Source: Pseudomonas frederiksbergensis | Lineage (GTDB): Bacteria > Pseudomonadota > Gammaproteobacteria > Pseudomonadales > Pseudomonadaceae | Length of the DNA: 64,000 bases | Assembly: GCF_000802155.2 (NCBI RefSeq) | Contig: NZ_JQGJ02000001.1 | Span: forward strand, 248,001-312,000 | Reading direction: 5' to 3' | Shown: positions 9,333 to 18,421 of the stretch, one piece after another | Numbering within the stretch: the first letter of the stretch is position 1 | Layout of the letters: the number at the start of each line of letters is the position of its first letter | Translations under genes and position numbers: made by a program | Notes under the pieces: model-generated | Told to the model about the DNA's origin: nothing | Databases searched by the model: none | What the model saw: only the letters and a program-made list of their open reading frames with translations

Positions 9333-10283
9333 ATGCCGCCATCAGGACAACCGTTGAATCTGTCCCATCGTCCACGGCTTGCGGATCTGCGACCGCTCGT
9401 TCAATCCTTGCGGTCGCAAGGCGATTCCCTGCGCCAGCCCGCAAGCCCGAGGATCACGCCTGCGTCGCAGTTGGAAAATCGCAAGGGATACCGCAATGAC
9501 TTCCTTGGCGATTTCACCGTGCCCTGGCCAAGCCTGGAAGCAACCCAGGCAGAGGACGCCTACCCGACCGGCAATACCGAGAACCGCCTCGATTACACGC
9601 ACTTTTCGATCACCATGTCGCGGCGTCGGCGACTGGCGCTCGTCGTCGGCGTGAATATTGACGGGGCCGGCAGTGTCGAGGTGGATCGCGGGCGTGATGC
9701 CTGGGCATATGACGGTCGGCTGCCCAGCGATGCGCAGCTTGGAGAAGCCCTGTATGCCGACAACCTGCTCGATCGCGGCCATCTGGTGAGGCGCCAGGAC
9801 CCCAACTGGGGGCCGGACGCCCACACGGCGAATGCCGACACCTTCCACTTCACCAACTGCTCGCCGCAAATGGCGGCCTTCAATCAGAAAACCTGGCTTG
9901 AGCTCGAGGACTACATTCTCGACAACACCCGGCGGTGGCAAGCCAGGGCCACGGTGTTCACCGGACCGCTGCTGCGGGAGGACGACCCGACCTACAGGGG
10001 CGTGCGGATTCCCACCGCATTTTGGAAAGTCGTGGCATTCCTTGGTGATGACGGCAAGCCCTCGGCCAGCGCGTATATGATCGATCAGCGCCGAGAACTG
10101 GGAAAACTGGAACTCATCTTCGGAGCGCTCAAGACCTACCGACACAGCGTCGTTCAGATCGAAGCGCTGACGGGTGTCCGTTTTGGTGATCTTGCCGATT
10201 ACGATGGTTTTTCGAATGAGGAGCGGTTGACGGGGACACGGATCGAAGCCCCCATCCGAGGTCCGGAGGATATCCGTCTCTAA
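9333..10283 (+). CDS. DNA/RNA non-specific endonuclease (DRGH/beta-beta-alpha-metal family)
   Basis: A 316-residue protein from the ATG at 9333, preceded by GAGGAAG. It carries the DRGH active-site motif (LLDRGHLVRR, about residue 147) and FTNCSPQMAAFNQ further on, which supplies the metal-binding Asn. These define the Serratia-nuclease/NUC1 fold, in which His is the general base and Asn binds Mg2+. No signal peptide is evident, so it may be cytoplasmic or secreted by another route. No immunity-type gene is visible beside it. It is convergent with the SDR genes. Confidence 0.85.
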   Translation: MPPSGQPLNLSHRPRLADLRPLVQSLRSQGDSLRQPASPRITPASQLENRKGYRNDFLGDFTVPWPSLEATQAEDAYPTGNTENRLDYTHFSITMSRRRRLALVVGVNIDGAGSVEVDRGRDAWAYDGRLPSDAQLGEALYADNLLDRGHLVRRQDPNWGPDAHTANADTFHFTNCSPQMAAFNQKTWLELEDYILDNTRRWQARATVFTGPLLREDDPTYRGVRIPTAFWKVVAFLGDDGKPSASAYMIDQRRELGKLELIFGALKTYRHSVVQIEALTGVRFGDLADYDGFSNEERLTGTRIEAPIRGPEDIRL

Positions 10284-10291
10284 ACGGGCCA

Positions 10292-10319
10292 ACCGGCGCC
10301 CTGCACAACGGGCGCCGGT
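10292..10319. terminator. Bidirectional stem-loop after nuclease gene
   Basis: ACCGGCGCCC (10292-10301) pairs perfectly with GGGCGCCGGT (10310-10319) across an 8-base loop, between convergent genes. The T-run is weak. Confidence 0.5.
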
Positions 10320-10326
10320 CAGACTT

Positions 10327-11166
10327 TCAACGGTCGGGATCCGGAAAATCAGCCCCACGGGCTGTCGCCTCCCAGGCGCGGAACTCGGTCTGCATGGCGG
10401 ACAGCTTCGCCATCGCCACCTCGAACGCCCGGTTGCCCAACAACAACCGCTGCGGTGGTTGCTCGGCATTGACCGCCGCGTAGATCGCCGCAGCCGCACG
10501 GGCCGGGTCGCCTTCCTGTTGGCCGATCGAGGCGTGATAGGCGCGCCGTGCAGCGCCAGCGGTGGCGTCGTAGTCGTCGATCGGCTCGCGGACCTCGTCC
10601 GCCGAGCCGGCCCATTCGGTGCGAAACGCACTGGGCTCGACGGTCATGACGCGAATGCCCAGCGGCTCGACTTCGGCGCGCAGGGCGTCACTGAGACCTT
10701 CCACCGCGAACTTGCTCGCGCAGTAGTAACCCACCGCAGGAAAGCCGGCGAGCCCGCCTATGGACGTCAGGTTGACGATCGTTCCCCGCCGCCGCTGGCG
10801 CATGCCTGGCAGCACCGCGTGGATCATGCCGGCGGTGCCGAACAGGTTGACCTCCAGGAGCCGACGCGCCGCCCGTGGATCGGTTTCCTCGACGGCGGCG
10901 AAATAGCCGATACCAGCGTTGTTGACCAGCACATCGACCGCGCCGAAGACCCGCTCGCTTGCCGCCACCACATCGCGGGCCTGCTGCGGATCAGTGACGT
11001 CCAGCGGCAGCACCAGGGCTTCGCCAAGGCGGGCCAGATCCTCCACATATTCAGTCTTGCGAGCCGTGACCACCACGCGCTCACCCTGCTTGAGCAGATG
11101 CTCGGCAATGTAGCGGCCAAAACCAGTGGAGCAGCCGGTCACCAACCAGGTTCTTGGGTTGTTCAT
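10327..11166 (-). CDS. Short-chain dehydrogenase/reductase (classical SDR)
   Basis: A 279-residue protein starting at the ATG at 11166, behind AAGGAG. It has the TGCSTGFGRYIA nucleotide-binding motif, NNAGIGY, a catalytic serine in LTSIGG and the active pair in YYCASK. The order fits classical NAD(P)-dependent SDRs of the oxidoreductase/retinol-dehydrogenase-like group. It follows the other SDR gene by 20 bp on the same strand, so the two are probably co-transcribed. Substrate unknown. Confidence 0.9.
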   Translation of the reverse strand: MNNPRTWLVTGCSTGFGRYIAEHLLKQGERVVVTARKTEYVEDLARLGEALVLPLDVTDPQQARDVVAASERVFGAVDVLVNNAGIGYFAAVEETDPRAARRLLEVNLFGTAGMIHAVLPGMRQRRRGTIVNLTSIGGLAGFPAVGYYCASKFAVEGLSDALRAEVEPLGIRVMTVEPSAFRTEWAGSADEVREPIDDYDATAGAARRAYHASIGQQEGDPARAAAAIYAAVNAEQPPQRLLLGNRAFEVAMAKLSAMQTEFRAWEATARGADFPDPDR

Positions 11167-11186
11167 GACATTTCTCCTTCGTGGAT

Positions 11187-11951
11187 TCAACCTGCGGTGA
11201 CCGTCATGCCGCCATCCGCCATGACCACCGAACCGACCATGAAACTGGCACGGTCCGACGCCAGGAAGGCGACCACCTCGGCGATTTCCTCCGGTTGCGC
11301 GGCCCGGCCGATGGGCGCGGCTTCACCGTGCTGGGCGAGAAACGCGGGGCCATCCTCGACCACGTCATTGAGGATATTGGTGACCACATCGCCGACGCCG
11401 ACAGCATTGACGCGGATCCCATGCTCGATGACTTCCAACGCCAACGTACGCGTCAGTTGCGCCAGGGCGCCCTTGGACGCGGTGTAGGCGGCGATGGTCG
11501 GGAACGCGAAATAGGACGCGTAGGAGGCGATGTTGACGATGGCCCCGGCTTTGTTGGGGATCATCGCCTTGACGGCTTCGCGTGAATGCAGGAACGCGGC
11601 GGTGGCGTTCACGGCCTGGATGCGCTCCCAATCCTGGCGGGTCATGTCGACCACCAACTTGTTGATGATGATGCCCGCGTTGTTGACCAGGATGTCCAGC
11701 CGGCCGAACTGCTCCACCGCCAGCCCCACCGCACGCTCGGCGGCGCCGTCCTCGGTGATGTCGGCCACCAGCGGCACCAGCCCCGGACGGGCCAGTTCGT
11801 TGACGGCAGGGTTGATGTCCTCGGCGATGACCTTGGCGCCACGGGCGTGCAACAACAGGGAAATGGCCTTGCCGATGCCGCTGGCGGCGCCGGTAACCAG
11901 CGCGACCTTGCCTTCTACTTCTTTGGAAATGCTGTGTTTGATATCGCTCAT
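11187..11951 (-). CDS. Short-chain dehydrogenase/reductase (FabG-like)
   Basis: A 254-residue protein from the ATG at 11951, behind GAGGAG; an upstream in-frame ATG at 11966 is less well placed. Motifs are TGAASGIGKAI, NNAGIIIN, an active serine in IASYAS and YTASK, ending with MADGGMTVTAG as in FabG-like SDRs. The usual PG after the active site is replaced by GVGDVVT (about residues 185-191). It is the first gene of a probable two-SDR operon. No regulator is adjacent. Confidence 0.9.
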   Translation of the reverse strand: MSDIKHSISKEVEGKVALVTGAASGIGKAISLLLHARGAKVIAEDINPAVNELARPGLVPLVADITEDGAAERAVGLAVEQFGRLDILVNNAGIIINKLVVDMTRQDWERIQAVNATAAFLHSREAVKAMIPNKAGAIVNIASYASYFAFPTIAAYTASKGALAQLTRTLALEVIEHGIRVNAVGVGDVVTNILNDVVEDGPAFLAQHGEAAPIGRAAQPEEIAEVVAFLASDRASFMVGSVVMADGGMTVTAG

Positions 11952-12102
11952 GGTGGTTCTCCTCATTGACAGGCCGACGAGGTATTCGCCGGCGCGCTGT
12001 CGTGATTGACGGCTTTACTGTCGCGCAATGAAGGAGATCGGGCTTTCGTGAGGTTGCGGTGACTGTCGGGATCTTGCGCGAAACTGCAGAACCAGCGCGG
12101 TA

Positions 12103-12128
12103 GCCCGGGACAACGATGCGTCCCGGGC
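12103..12128. terminator. Stem-loop downstream of sugar dehydrogenase gene
   Basis: GCCCGGGA (12103-12110) pairs with TCCCGGGC (12121-12128) just past the stop of the minus-strand dehydrogenase gene. It lacks a U-tract. Confidence 0.35.
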
Positions 12129-12135
12129 TTGAAGT

Positions 12136-13428
12136 TCACGGATTGCGCGTTACCCGCCACACCGTGTTCGCCAGGTCATCGGCAATGATCAAGGCCCCCC
12201 GAGGATCGACGGTCACGCCCACCGGCCGGCCTCGGGTCTTGCCATCGGAACCGCGGAACCCGGTCACGAAATCAACCGGCTCACCCGTGGGCCGACCGTT
12301 GCTGAACGGCACGAAGATCACTTTGTAGCCCACCGGCTGGTCACGGTTCCAACTGCCGTGCTCGCCCACAAACGCGCCTTCGGCGAACTTTTCGCCCATG
12401 GCCGAAATGGAAAAATCGACACCCAGGGCGGCGACGTGGGAGCCCAGGCTGTAGTCGGGCTTGACCGCGGCAGCGACTTTTTGCGGATCCTGCGGCTGCG
12501 CCCGTGGATCGACGTTCTGGCCCCAATAGCTATAGGGCCAACCGTAGAATGCACCTTCGCGCACCGAAGTCAGGTAGTCCGGCACCAGGTCCGGCCCCAA
12601 CTCGTCCCGTTCGTTGACCACCGCCCATAGCTGCCCGGAGCCTGGCTCGACCTTGAGCGCCGTCGGGTTGCGCAGGCCGGTGGCGTAAGGCTTGTGGGCG
12701 CCCGTCTCGGCGTCGATCTGCCAGACCATCGCCCGGTCGATCTCGACTTCCATGCCCCGCTCGGTGACGTTGCTGTTGGAACCGATACCGACGTACAGCG
12801 AGCGCCCGTCGGGGCTGATGGCCAGCGCCTTGGTCCAGTGATGGTTGATCGCCGAGGGCAAATCAGTGACCTTGACGGGCGCCCCGCTGGCCTTGGTCTG
12901 GCCGTCCTGATAATCGAAGCGAACCAGCGCGTCCTGGTTCGCCACGTACAGCTTGCCGTCGGCAAACGCCAGGCCATAGGGCGCGTTGAGGTTTTCGGCA
13001 AAGACAGTCTTCAGCTCGTAAGTGCCATCGCCATCGGCGTCACGCAGCAGCGTCAGGCGGTTGCCGCCCTTGACCTGGGTGTTGCCCTTGGCCTTGATAA
13101 CGCTGGCGATCACGTCCTTGGGCTTGAGCTTCGCGGCGTTTCCCCCACGACCCTCCGCCACGAGGATATCGCCGTTGGGCAGGACCAGGGTCTGGCGCGG
13201 GATCTTCAGGTCGGTGGCGATGGCAGTGATCTCGTAGCCTTGCGGCACGGTCGGCTTCTGCTCACCCCAAGGCACCGGCTCGGCGATTTTCATGCTCGGC
13301 AACAGGCCACGCTGGGGCTCGGGCAACTTCGGATCCGGGCCGCGCGCTTGCGTGGTGTCCCCTTCGCCTCCGCAGGCGCTCAATAGCAAGGCCATGCTCA
13401 GGGCCGTCAATGCGATGCGAGGTTTCAT
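12136..13428 (-). CDS. PQQ-type soluble sugar (sorbosone-like) dehydrogenase lipoprotein
   Basis: A 430-residue protein with a lipoprotein signal: MKPRIALTALSMALLLSAC gives a lipobox ending at Cys19. The rest resembles the six-bladed propeller of sorbosone/aldose sugar dehydrogenases: LPNGDILVAEGRGG, GSNSNVTERG, TGLRNPTAL, EGAFYGWPYSYWG and GEHGSWNRDQPVGYKV. Family members oxidise sugars in the periplasm with pyrroloquinoline quinone. Its ATG overlaps the TGA of the upstream DUF2231 gene (ATGA), showing translational coupling. That membrane partner could anchor or accept electrons, which is inference. Confidence 0.85.
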   Translation of the reverse strand: MKPRIALTALSMALLLSACGGEGDTTQARGPDPKLPEPQRGLLPSMKIAEPVPWGEQKPTVPQGYEITAIATDLKIPRQTLVLPNGDILVAEGRGGNAAKLKPKDVIASVIKAKGNTQVKGGNRLTLLRDADGDGTYELKTVFAENLNAPYGLAFADGKLYVANQDALVRFDYQDGQTKASGAPVKVTDLPSAINHHWTKALAISPDGRSLYVGIGSNSNVTERGMEVEIDRAMVWQIDAETGAHKPYATGLRNPTALKVEPGSGQLWAVVNERDELGPDLVPDYLTSVREGAFYGWPYSYWGQNVDPRAQPQDPQKVAAAVKPDYSLGSHVAALGVDFSISAMGEKFAEGAFVGEHGSWNRDQPVGYKVIFVPFSNGRPTGEPVDFVTGFRGSDGKTRGRPVGVTVDPRGALIIADDLANTVWRVTRNP

Positions 13429-13853
13429 TGCTCACCTCCCGAACGCAGGTTGGTCAGCCCGACCCAGGCCGCCACGCAGGCCAGCAGGGTCACGACGACG
13501 GACAACGCCAGGCCCTGGGGCATGCTGGCCCAGGCATCCTTGGCGTGCTCGAAAGCGTTGATCAGCCCCAGCACCCAGGTGGCGAACAACAGCAGGAAAT
13601 AGCCTACCGGACGCCCGGCCTTGTGGTTCGCGCGGATCAGGTTGACCAACGCGAACAACAACGCCAGCCCACAAAACAGCAGCCCGCCGGCAATCAGCCA
13701 GGAGGCGAAATTGCTCCACTGGATCTGGTAGGTCTTGTAGTAAGCGATGTCGCTGAGCAGGCCCCCGAGAAACAGCGGAACCGTGCCGGCAAGCAGGACC
13801 GCATGGAGCGGCCCCGGCGTGCTTCGGTAGATAGGATGGGCGGTAACGGTCAT
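13425..13853 (-). CDS. DUF2231 four-helix membrane protein
   Basis: A 142-residue protein with four hydrophobic segments, the pattern of the DUF2231 family. The N-terminal HPIYRSTPGPLHAVLL contains the histidines typical of this family. It is first in a two-gene unit with the PQQ-type dehydrogenase (4-bp overlap). DUF2231 proteins are of unknown function but often lie beside sugar dehydrogenases or cytochromes, so a role in membrane electron transfer is possible. Confidence 0.8.
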   Translation of the reverse strand: MTVTAHPIYRSTPGPLHAVLLAGTVPLFLGGLLSDIAYYKTYQIQWSNFASWLIAGGLLFCGLALLFALVNLIRANHKAGRPVGYFLLLFATWVLGLINAFEHAKDAWASMPQGLALSVVVTLLACVAAWVGLTNLRSGGEQ

Positions 13854-14159
13854 GACAGCTCCTTATCGTTCAGCGCCCTGTCGGTCATTTCCAAGAGAAT
13901 TGACTGGCAGGGCGCGTGGGTTGACGCCAAGGAAAATGATCGCGCTGGCGAAGGGTAAGTTCCGATTTTTCGCCATCGCAGGCGTTCGGACCCGTATTGA
14001 CGGGGCGCTGGGCGCGAGCGACCAAGCGAGGGCCGACTAGTCCGAAACTCCCATGCCGCCTGGGAGTATCGGCCGATGCGCAATCACCCCGTGCATATCC
14101 ATAGTTGCGGTCAATGGTCAACGGTCAGGCCTTGATGACCGCATGCTCTGGAGAAAGTC
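13854..14159. other. Promoter region of the large repeat protein
   Basis: 306 bp between divergent genes with no credible coding frame. It contains the inverted repeat ACTCCCA-N7-TGGGAGT (14047-14053 and 14061-14067), about 95 bp before the start of the large secreted protein. This could be a regulator site or a leader hairpin. A GGAGAAAGTC element sits just before the ATG at 14160 and is a good ribosome binding site. Confidence 0.5.
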
Positions 14160-17100
14160 ATGACTATTCGCGAGCAAGACTCATCACTGCTGAGTGATCC
14201 GACCTCGCTAGACGCGGCAAGCGCCACCGACGACCTCGGCGTCGTGGCAACCGGCGTGAACGTCACCCTGGACGAAACCGCCAACCTGCAGAACGCCACC
14301 GCCACGCCCGCCCCGGCGGGAGACGCCGACGACAACGACATCCTGGCGACATCCCTGCCCTCGTCCTTCGCCAGCCGCCTGACCGCGCTAGGCGCTGGAA
14401 CGGCGACCGGCGCCGCCCTGAGTGGCTATACCGGCGCGGTGGGCGATACCGGCAGCGATGCCTTTACGATCAACGCCGCCCCTGGAGCACTCGTAACCGG
14501 CATCAGCTTTGTTGGCAGCGATGGCGCCCCGCTCGATGGGGTCGACAGTGGCTTGGACACCCTCGATGGCACCAGCATCCTGCTGTACACCGACACCAAT
14601 GACAATATCGTCCTCGGCCGGGCCGGCGGGCCAAACGGTGCGATTGTCTTCGCCGCGTACATCGACGAAACCGCCACCGGCGGCAAGATCTGGACCGTGC
14701 TCTACCAACCGCTCGCCCAACCGGATAACACCAACCCGGACGACGCGGTCAATCTGCTCGACAAAGTCTTCGTCGGTGCCAGCCAGGACTTGGAGTTCAG
14801 CCTGGAGGGCGCCCCTTCCGGCCAGAACCTGTTCCTGATGTACACCTCGGCGGATCCGACCACCGAGCTGGTCGACGGCGTGCTGCGGATCACCGACCCC
14901 ACCATCATCGCCACCGGTAAAAACCCGGCCGACCAGTCCACCGGGGTCAACATCAATACCGGCGACACCATCAACACCAGCCAGGCCGGCGGGCCGACCA
15001 CGTTCGGCACCAACAACCAAATGATCGTCGAGCAGGAAGGCATCCGTTATTCGTTCGTCACCGGTGCGCGGCAGGACATGACCATTCCCAACCTGACCCA
15101 GACCGAAGCGGACGTGGAATCGAACATCGACTTCACCGACGTTTTCGATACGAAGATGGCCAACTTCGACGTGGTGCAATTGCAAAGCGGCAAGACCGCG
15201 GTGGTCAGGATCAGCGCCTTCAGCACCGCGGCCGAACCTGGGGTGGATTTCGTCAACGGCTACGCCGGTGATGCGCCTGTGGCGATCACCAACGTTCGCG
15301 TCATCAACATCGCCACCGGCGTGGTCGTGGAGAACTCCGACGGTACGGCCAACGACGCGGGCATTGTCATCAGCTTCAATTCCGGGGTGGCGACCATCAC
15401 CGGGGTCCAGGCCGGCTACCAGATCGAATACACCACGACGGCGGACCACAATCGGGTGTTGATCGAAAACGGCGCGGCGCTCGATGCCAAGGGCAATAAC
15501 CACGCGGACTTCGACATCGGTGGCTTCACGCTGGTCCAGGCCTCGGTAGCCAAAACCGAAATCGGCTCGAAGATCATCTTTGAAGACGACGGGCCGAGCA
15601 TCAGCACCACCGGCACCGAGCCGACACTGGCAGTGGATGAAACCGTCCTGGCCACCAATGCCACGCAGAGCTTCGCCGCCAACTTCGTCTCCGCGTTCGG
15701 CGCCGACGGTGCCGGCACCCTGACCTATGCCTTGAGCGTGGTCGCGGGCGCTTCTGGCTTGACGGATACGGCCACCGGCGAGGCGGTCAATCTATCCCTC
15801 AACGGCACGGTGGTGGAAGGCCGCACGGCGACGACCAATGAGCTGGTGTTTAGCGTCAGCGTCGCCAGCAATGGCGAGGTCACGCTGGACCAACTCCGGG
15901 CCGTGGTGCACCCCGACACCACCGATCCCGATGACGCCACGACACTGACGTCCGACGACCTGGTCAAACTCACGGCAACCAAGACCGACGGGGATGGCGA
16001 CAGCGTCCAGGCGACGCTCGACATTGGCCAGAACCTCTCCTTCGAGGACGACGGACCGAGCATCAGTACGACGGGCACAGTGCCGACGTTGACCGTAGAC
16101 GAGACCGTACTGGCAACCGACGCCACGCAAAACTACGCGGCCAATTTCAACTCGTCCTACGGCGCGGACGGTGCCGGCACGCTGACCTATGCCTTGGGTG
16201 TGGTGGCGGGTGCTTCCGGGCTGACGGATACGGCGACTGGCGAAGCAGTCAACCTGTCGCTCAACGGCACGGTGGTGGAAGGCCGCACGGCCGTCAGCGA
16301 CGCGCTGGTGTTCACCGTCAGCGTCGCCACCAATGGCGACGTCACCCTGGATCAAGTCCGGGCGGTCGTCCACCCTGACGCCAGCAACCCCGATGATGCG
16401 GTGACGCTGACCTCGGACAACCTGGTCACGTTGACGGCGACCATCACCGACAAGGATGGCGACAGCACCCAATCAACGCTCAATATTGGCCAGAATCTCT
16501 CGTTCGAGGACGACGGCCCCAGCGTCAGCACCACCGGCACAGAGCCGACGCTGACGGTGGACGAGACCGTATTGGCGACCGATGCCACGCAAAACTTCGC
16601 GGCCAATTTCCTCTCGGCGTATGGCGCCGACGATGCCGGTACGCTGACGTACGCCTTGGGCGTGGTGGCGGGGCCTTCCGGCATGACCGACACGGCCACG
16701 GGCGAAGCGGTCAACCTGTCGCTCAACGGCAACGTGGTGGAAGGCCGTACGGCCATCACCAACCTGTTGGCGTTCACCGTCAGCGTCGCCACCAACGGTG
16801 ACGTCACGCTGGACCAGATCCGGGCGCTGGTGCATCCCGACCCGACCAATCCCGACGACGCCAAAAGCCTGTCCTCGGACAGCCTGGTCACGCTCACGGC
16901 GATCAAGACCGACAAGGACGGCGACAGCGCCCAGGCGACATTGAACATTGGCCAGAACCTGGTATTCGAGGATGACGGCCCATCCCTCGCGTTCGGCAAC
17001 CTGGTCGGCACTGGCAGCGTCCTGCCGCAATACGGTTTCTGGAACCACTCCACCGGTGCCGATGGACTCGGCGCAACGGGTCTGGACATTACGCTGGTGA

Positions 17101-18338
17101 ACGGCCAGTTCACCCTGGTCAGGCCGGACAATACGACCACCACCGGCACCGGTACGCTCACCGAACAGGCGCCCTCCCCGGACGGCAATGGCGCCTATCA
17201 GTTCGCGGGCACGTTGACCGGTGATTTCGACAACAATGCCGCCACGGCGGACACTGCGGTCGACTACACGCTCACCGCCTACGCCGACGGCAGCTATGCG
17301 CTGGACCTGGTGCAGGGCTTCAGTTCGACGATCGTGCGCAGCAGCGCAGACGGCGCCCTCAGTGCCGGCGGCCCGGATTCAGTGCGCACCTTGCTGATCC
17401 CGGACACCGATAACCCGGCCATCCCTTCAGCCTCAGAGGAAATCGTGTTCTTCTCGGCGAAAGCCCTCGCCTCGCCGACGGACATCCTCGCCGGCATCGG
17501 CATCGGACTCGCCGACCCCACCGAAGCTGCCCTGCAAACCACGCCACTGCCGTCGTATATCGACCCGGCGGCCATGAACGTCAGCACCTCCGGCATCGGG
17601 GTCGCCAACAACCTGCTCCAGGGCGACAACCTGGCTGCCATCGGCGCGGCCGATGAGAGCTTCGTCATCAACCCGGAAAGCCTGGTCACGGGCATGAAGA
17701 TCTTCATCGACAATTCCGTGGCCGGCTACAACACCGCGACCGAAGACTTGTATTTCCGGATCTACTACGAGGACGGTACGTTCTCCAATCTCATCGAGGT
17801 CAACACCCTCACGCCCGAGGCCGGCGGACAGGTGTCCTTCGAGGTCGAGCGCGAGGGTTCGGTAATGATCGATGCCGTCCAGCTCACGATGGCCCGTGGC
17901 GCGATCAAGATCCCGGTGATCCAGTTCATCCAGGAAACCGAGAACCTGGCCAGCGATGTCCAGTTGAGTTTCAACGCGACCCTGACGGACAAAGACGGTG
18001 ACACGGCGACGAGCGCCTTCGATGCCAACCTCTTCGCCGACACCCCCGATGACCCGTTGTACAACTACACGCTGGCCGGCACGGGCGGCGAGCGCGATGC
18101 CTTCAACGTTGACCTATCCTTCACCGAGGACACGTATCAAGTAACCGGCTTCGATGTCAGCCTGGACCTGCGCGATACCTTGGTGCTCAACGGCGACCAG
18201 GGCGCGGTGGTCCAGTCCATCGACAATGGCGGAGCGGACAGCATCGTGACGGTTGCCGAAACCGGAGGACAAATCACCACCATCACGCTGGTCGGGGTGG
18301 ACCTGCTCAGCAGCGACGTGGTGCTGGGCGCAGCCTGA
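14160..18338 (+). CDS. Large repeat protein with DUF5801-type domains, probable type I secretion substrate
   Basis: A 1392-residue, acidic, Thr/Asp/Gly-rich protein with almost no Cys and no N-terminal signal peptide. Residues 1-473 are a non-repeated beta-rich head. Residues 474-935 are three tandem 154-residue repeats, each opening with FEDDGPS(I/V)STTGT and closing with LNIGQNL; the unit resembles DUF5801 domains of RTX-type adhesins. Residues 936-1392 are a distinct tail ending in LLSSDVVLGAA, compatible with an uncleaved C-terminal type I signal. I saw no GGxGxD calcium nonapeptides. TolC, HlyD and ABC genes lie about 1.2 kb downstream on the other strand. A surface adhesin or biofilm matrix protein is likely; this is inference. 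Confidence 0.8.
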   Translation: MTIREQDSSLLSDPTSLDAASATDDLGVVATGVNVTLDETANLQNATATPAPAGDADDNDILATSLPSSFASRLTALGAGTATGAALSGYTGAVGDTGSDAFTINAAPGALVTGISFVGSDGAPLDGVDSGLDTLDGTSILLYTDTNDNIVLGRAGGPNGAIVFAAYIDETATGGKIWTVLYQPLAQPDNTNPDDAVNLLDKVFVGASQDLEFSLEGAPSGQNLFLMYTSADPTTELVDGVLRITDPTIIATGKNPADQSTGVNINTGDTINTSQAGGPTTFGTNNQMIVEQEGIRYSFVTGARQDMTIPNLTQTEADVESNIDFTDVFDTKMANFDVVQLQSGKTAVVRISAFSTAAEPGVDFVNGYAGDAPVAITNVRVINIATGVVVENSDGTANDAGIVISFNSGVATITGVQAGYQIEYTTTADHNRVLIENGAALDAKGNNHADFDIGGFTLVQASVAKTEIGSKIIFEDDGPSISTTGTEPTLAVDETVLATNATQSFAANFVSAFGADGAGTLTYALSVVAGASGLTDTATGEAVNLSLNGTVVEGRTATTNELVFSVSVASNGEVTLDQLRAVVHPDTTDPDDATTLTSDDLVKLTATKTDGDGDSVQATLDIGQNLSFEDDGPSISTTGTVPTLTVDETVLATDATQNYAANFNSSYGADGAGTLTYALGVVAGASGLTDTATGEAVNLSLNGTVVEGRTAVSDALVFTVSVATNGDVTLDQVRAVVHPDASNPDDAVTLTSDNLVTLTATITDKDGDSTQSTLNIGQNLSFEDDGPSVSTTGTEPTLTVDETVLATDATQNFAANFLSAYGADDAGTLTYALGVVAGPSGMTDTATGEAVNLSLNGNVVEGRTAITNLLAFTVSVATNGDVTLDQIRALVHPDPTNPDDAKSLSSDSLVTLTAIKTDKDGDSAQATLNIGQNLVFEDDGPSLAFGNLVGTGSVLPQYGFWNHSTGADGLGATGLDITLVNGQFTLVRPDNTTTTGTGTLTEQAPSPDGNGAYQFAGTLTGDFDNNAATADTAVDYTLTAYADGSYALDLVQGFSSTIVRSSADGALSAGGPDSVRTLLIPDTDNPAIPSASEEIVFFSAKALASPTDILAGIGIGLADPTEAALQTTPLPSYIDPAAMNVSTSGIGVANNLLQGDNLAAIGAADESFVINPESLVTGMKIFIDNSVAGYNTATEDLYFRIYYEDGTFSNLIEVNTLTPEAGGQVSFEVEREGSVMIDAVQLTMARGAIKIPVIQFIQETENLASDVQLSFNATLTDKDGDTATSAFDANLFADTPDDPLYNYTLAGTGGERDAFNVDLSFTEDTYQVTGFDVSLDLRDTLVLNGDQGAVVQSIDNGGADSIVTVAETGGQITTITLVGVDLLSSDVVLGAA
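15579..16964 (+). repeat. Three tandem 462-bp coding repeats
   Basis: The codons for FEDDGPS begin at 15579, 16041, 16503 and 16965, so each unit is exactly 462 bp (154 codons). The protein copies are very similar, with substitutions scattered through the DNA, suggesting duplication followed by drift or gene conversion. Copy number could vary between strains. Confidence 0.93.
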
Positions 18339-18357
18339 ACATAGGGCGAGCATGAAA

Positions 18358-18398
18358 AATGCGGGGAGGACCTGGAAATCCTCCCCGCATTGTTTTTT
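18358..18398. terminator. Strong bidirectional rho-independent terminator
   Basis: AATGCGGGGAGGA (18358-18370) pairs with TCCTCCCCGCATT (18379-18391), loop CCTGGAAA, followed by TGTTTTTT on the plus strand. On the minus strand an ATTTTTC tract follows. It ends both the large repeat-protein gene and the convergent luxR-type gene. Confidence 0.9.
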
Positions 18399-18421
18399 CC
18401 GGATCTGCCCATCGTGTCGGC

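Noticed and set aside
14388..15503. Minus-strand frame opposite the large repeat protein
   Set aside because: Shadow of a repeat-rich gene; no motif and no ribosome binding site.
15579..16964. CRISPR-like or other DNA array
   Set aside because: The repeat is a coding repeat of 462 bp in one protein, not spaced short repeats; no cas genes are present.
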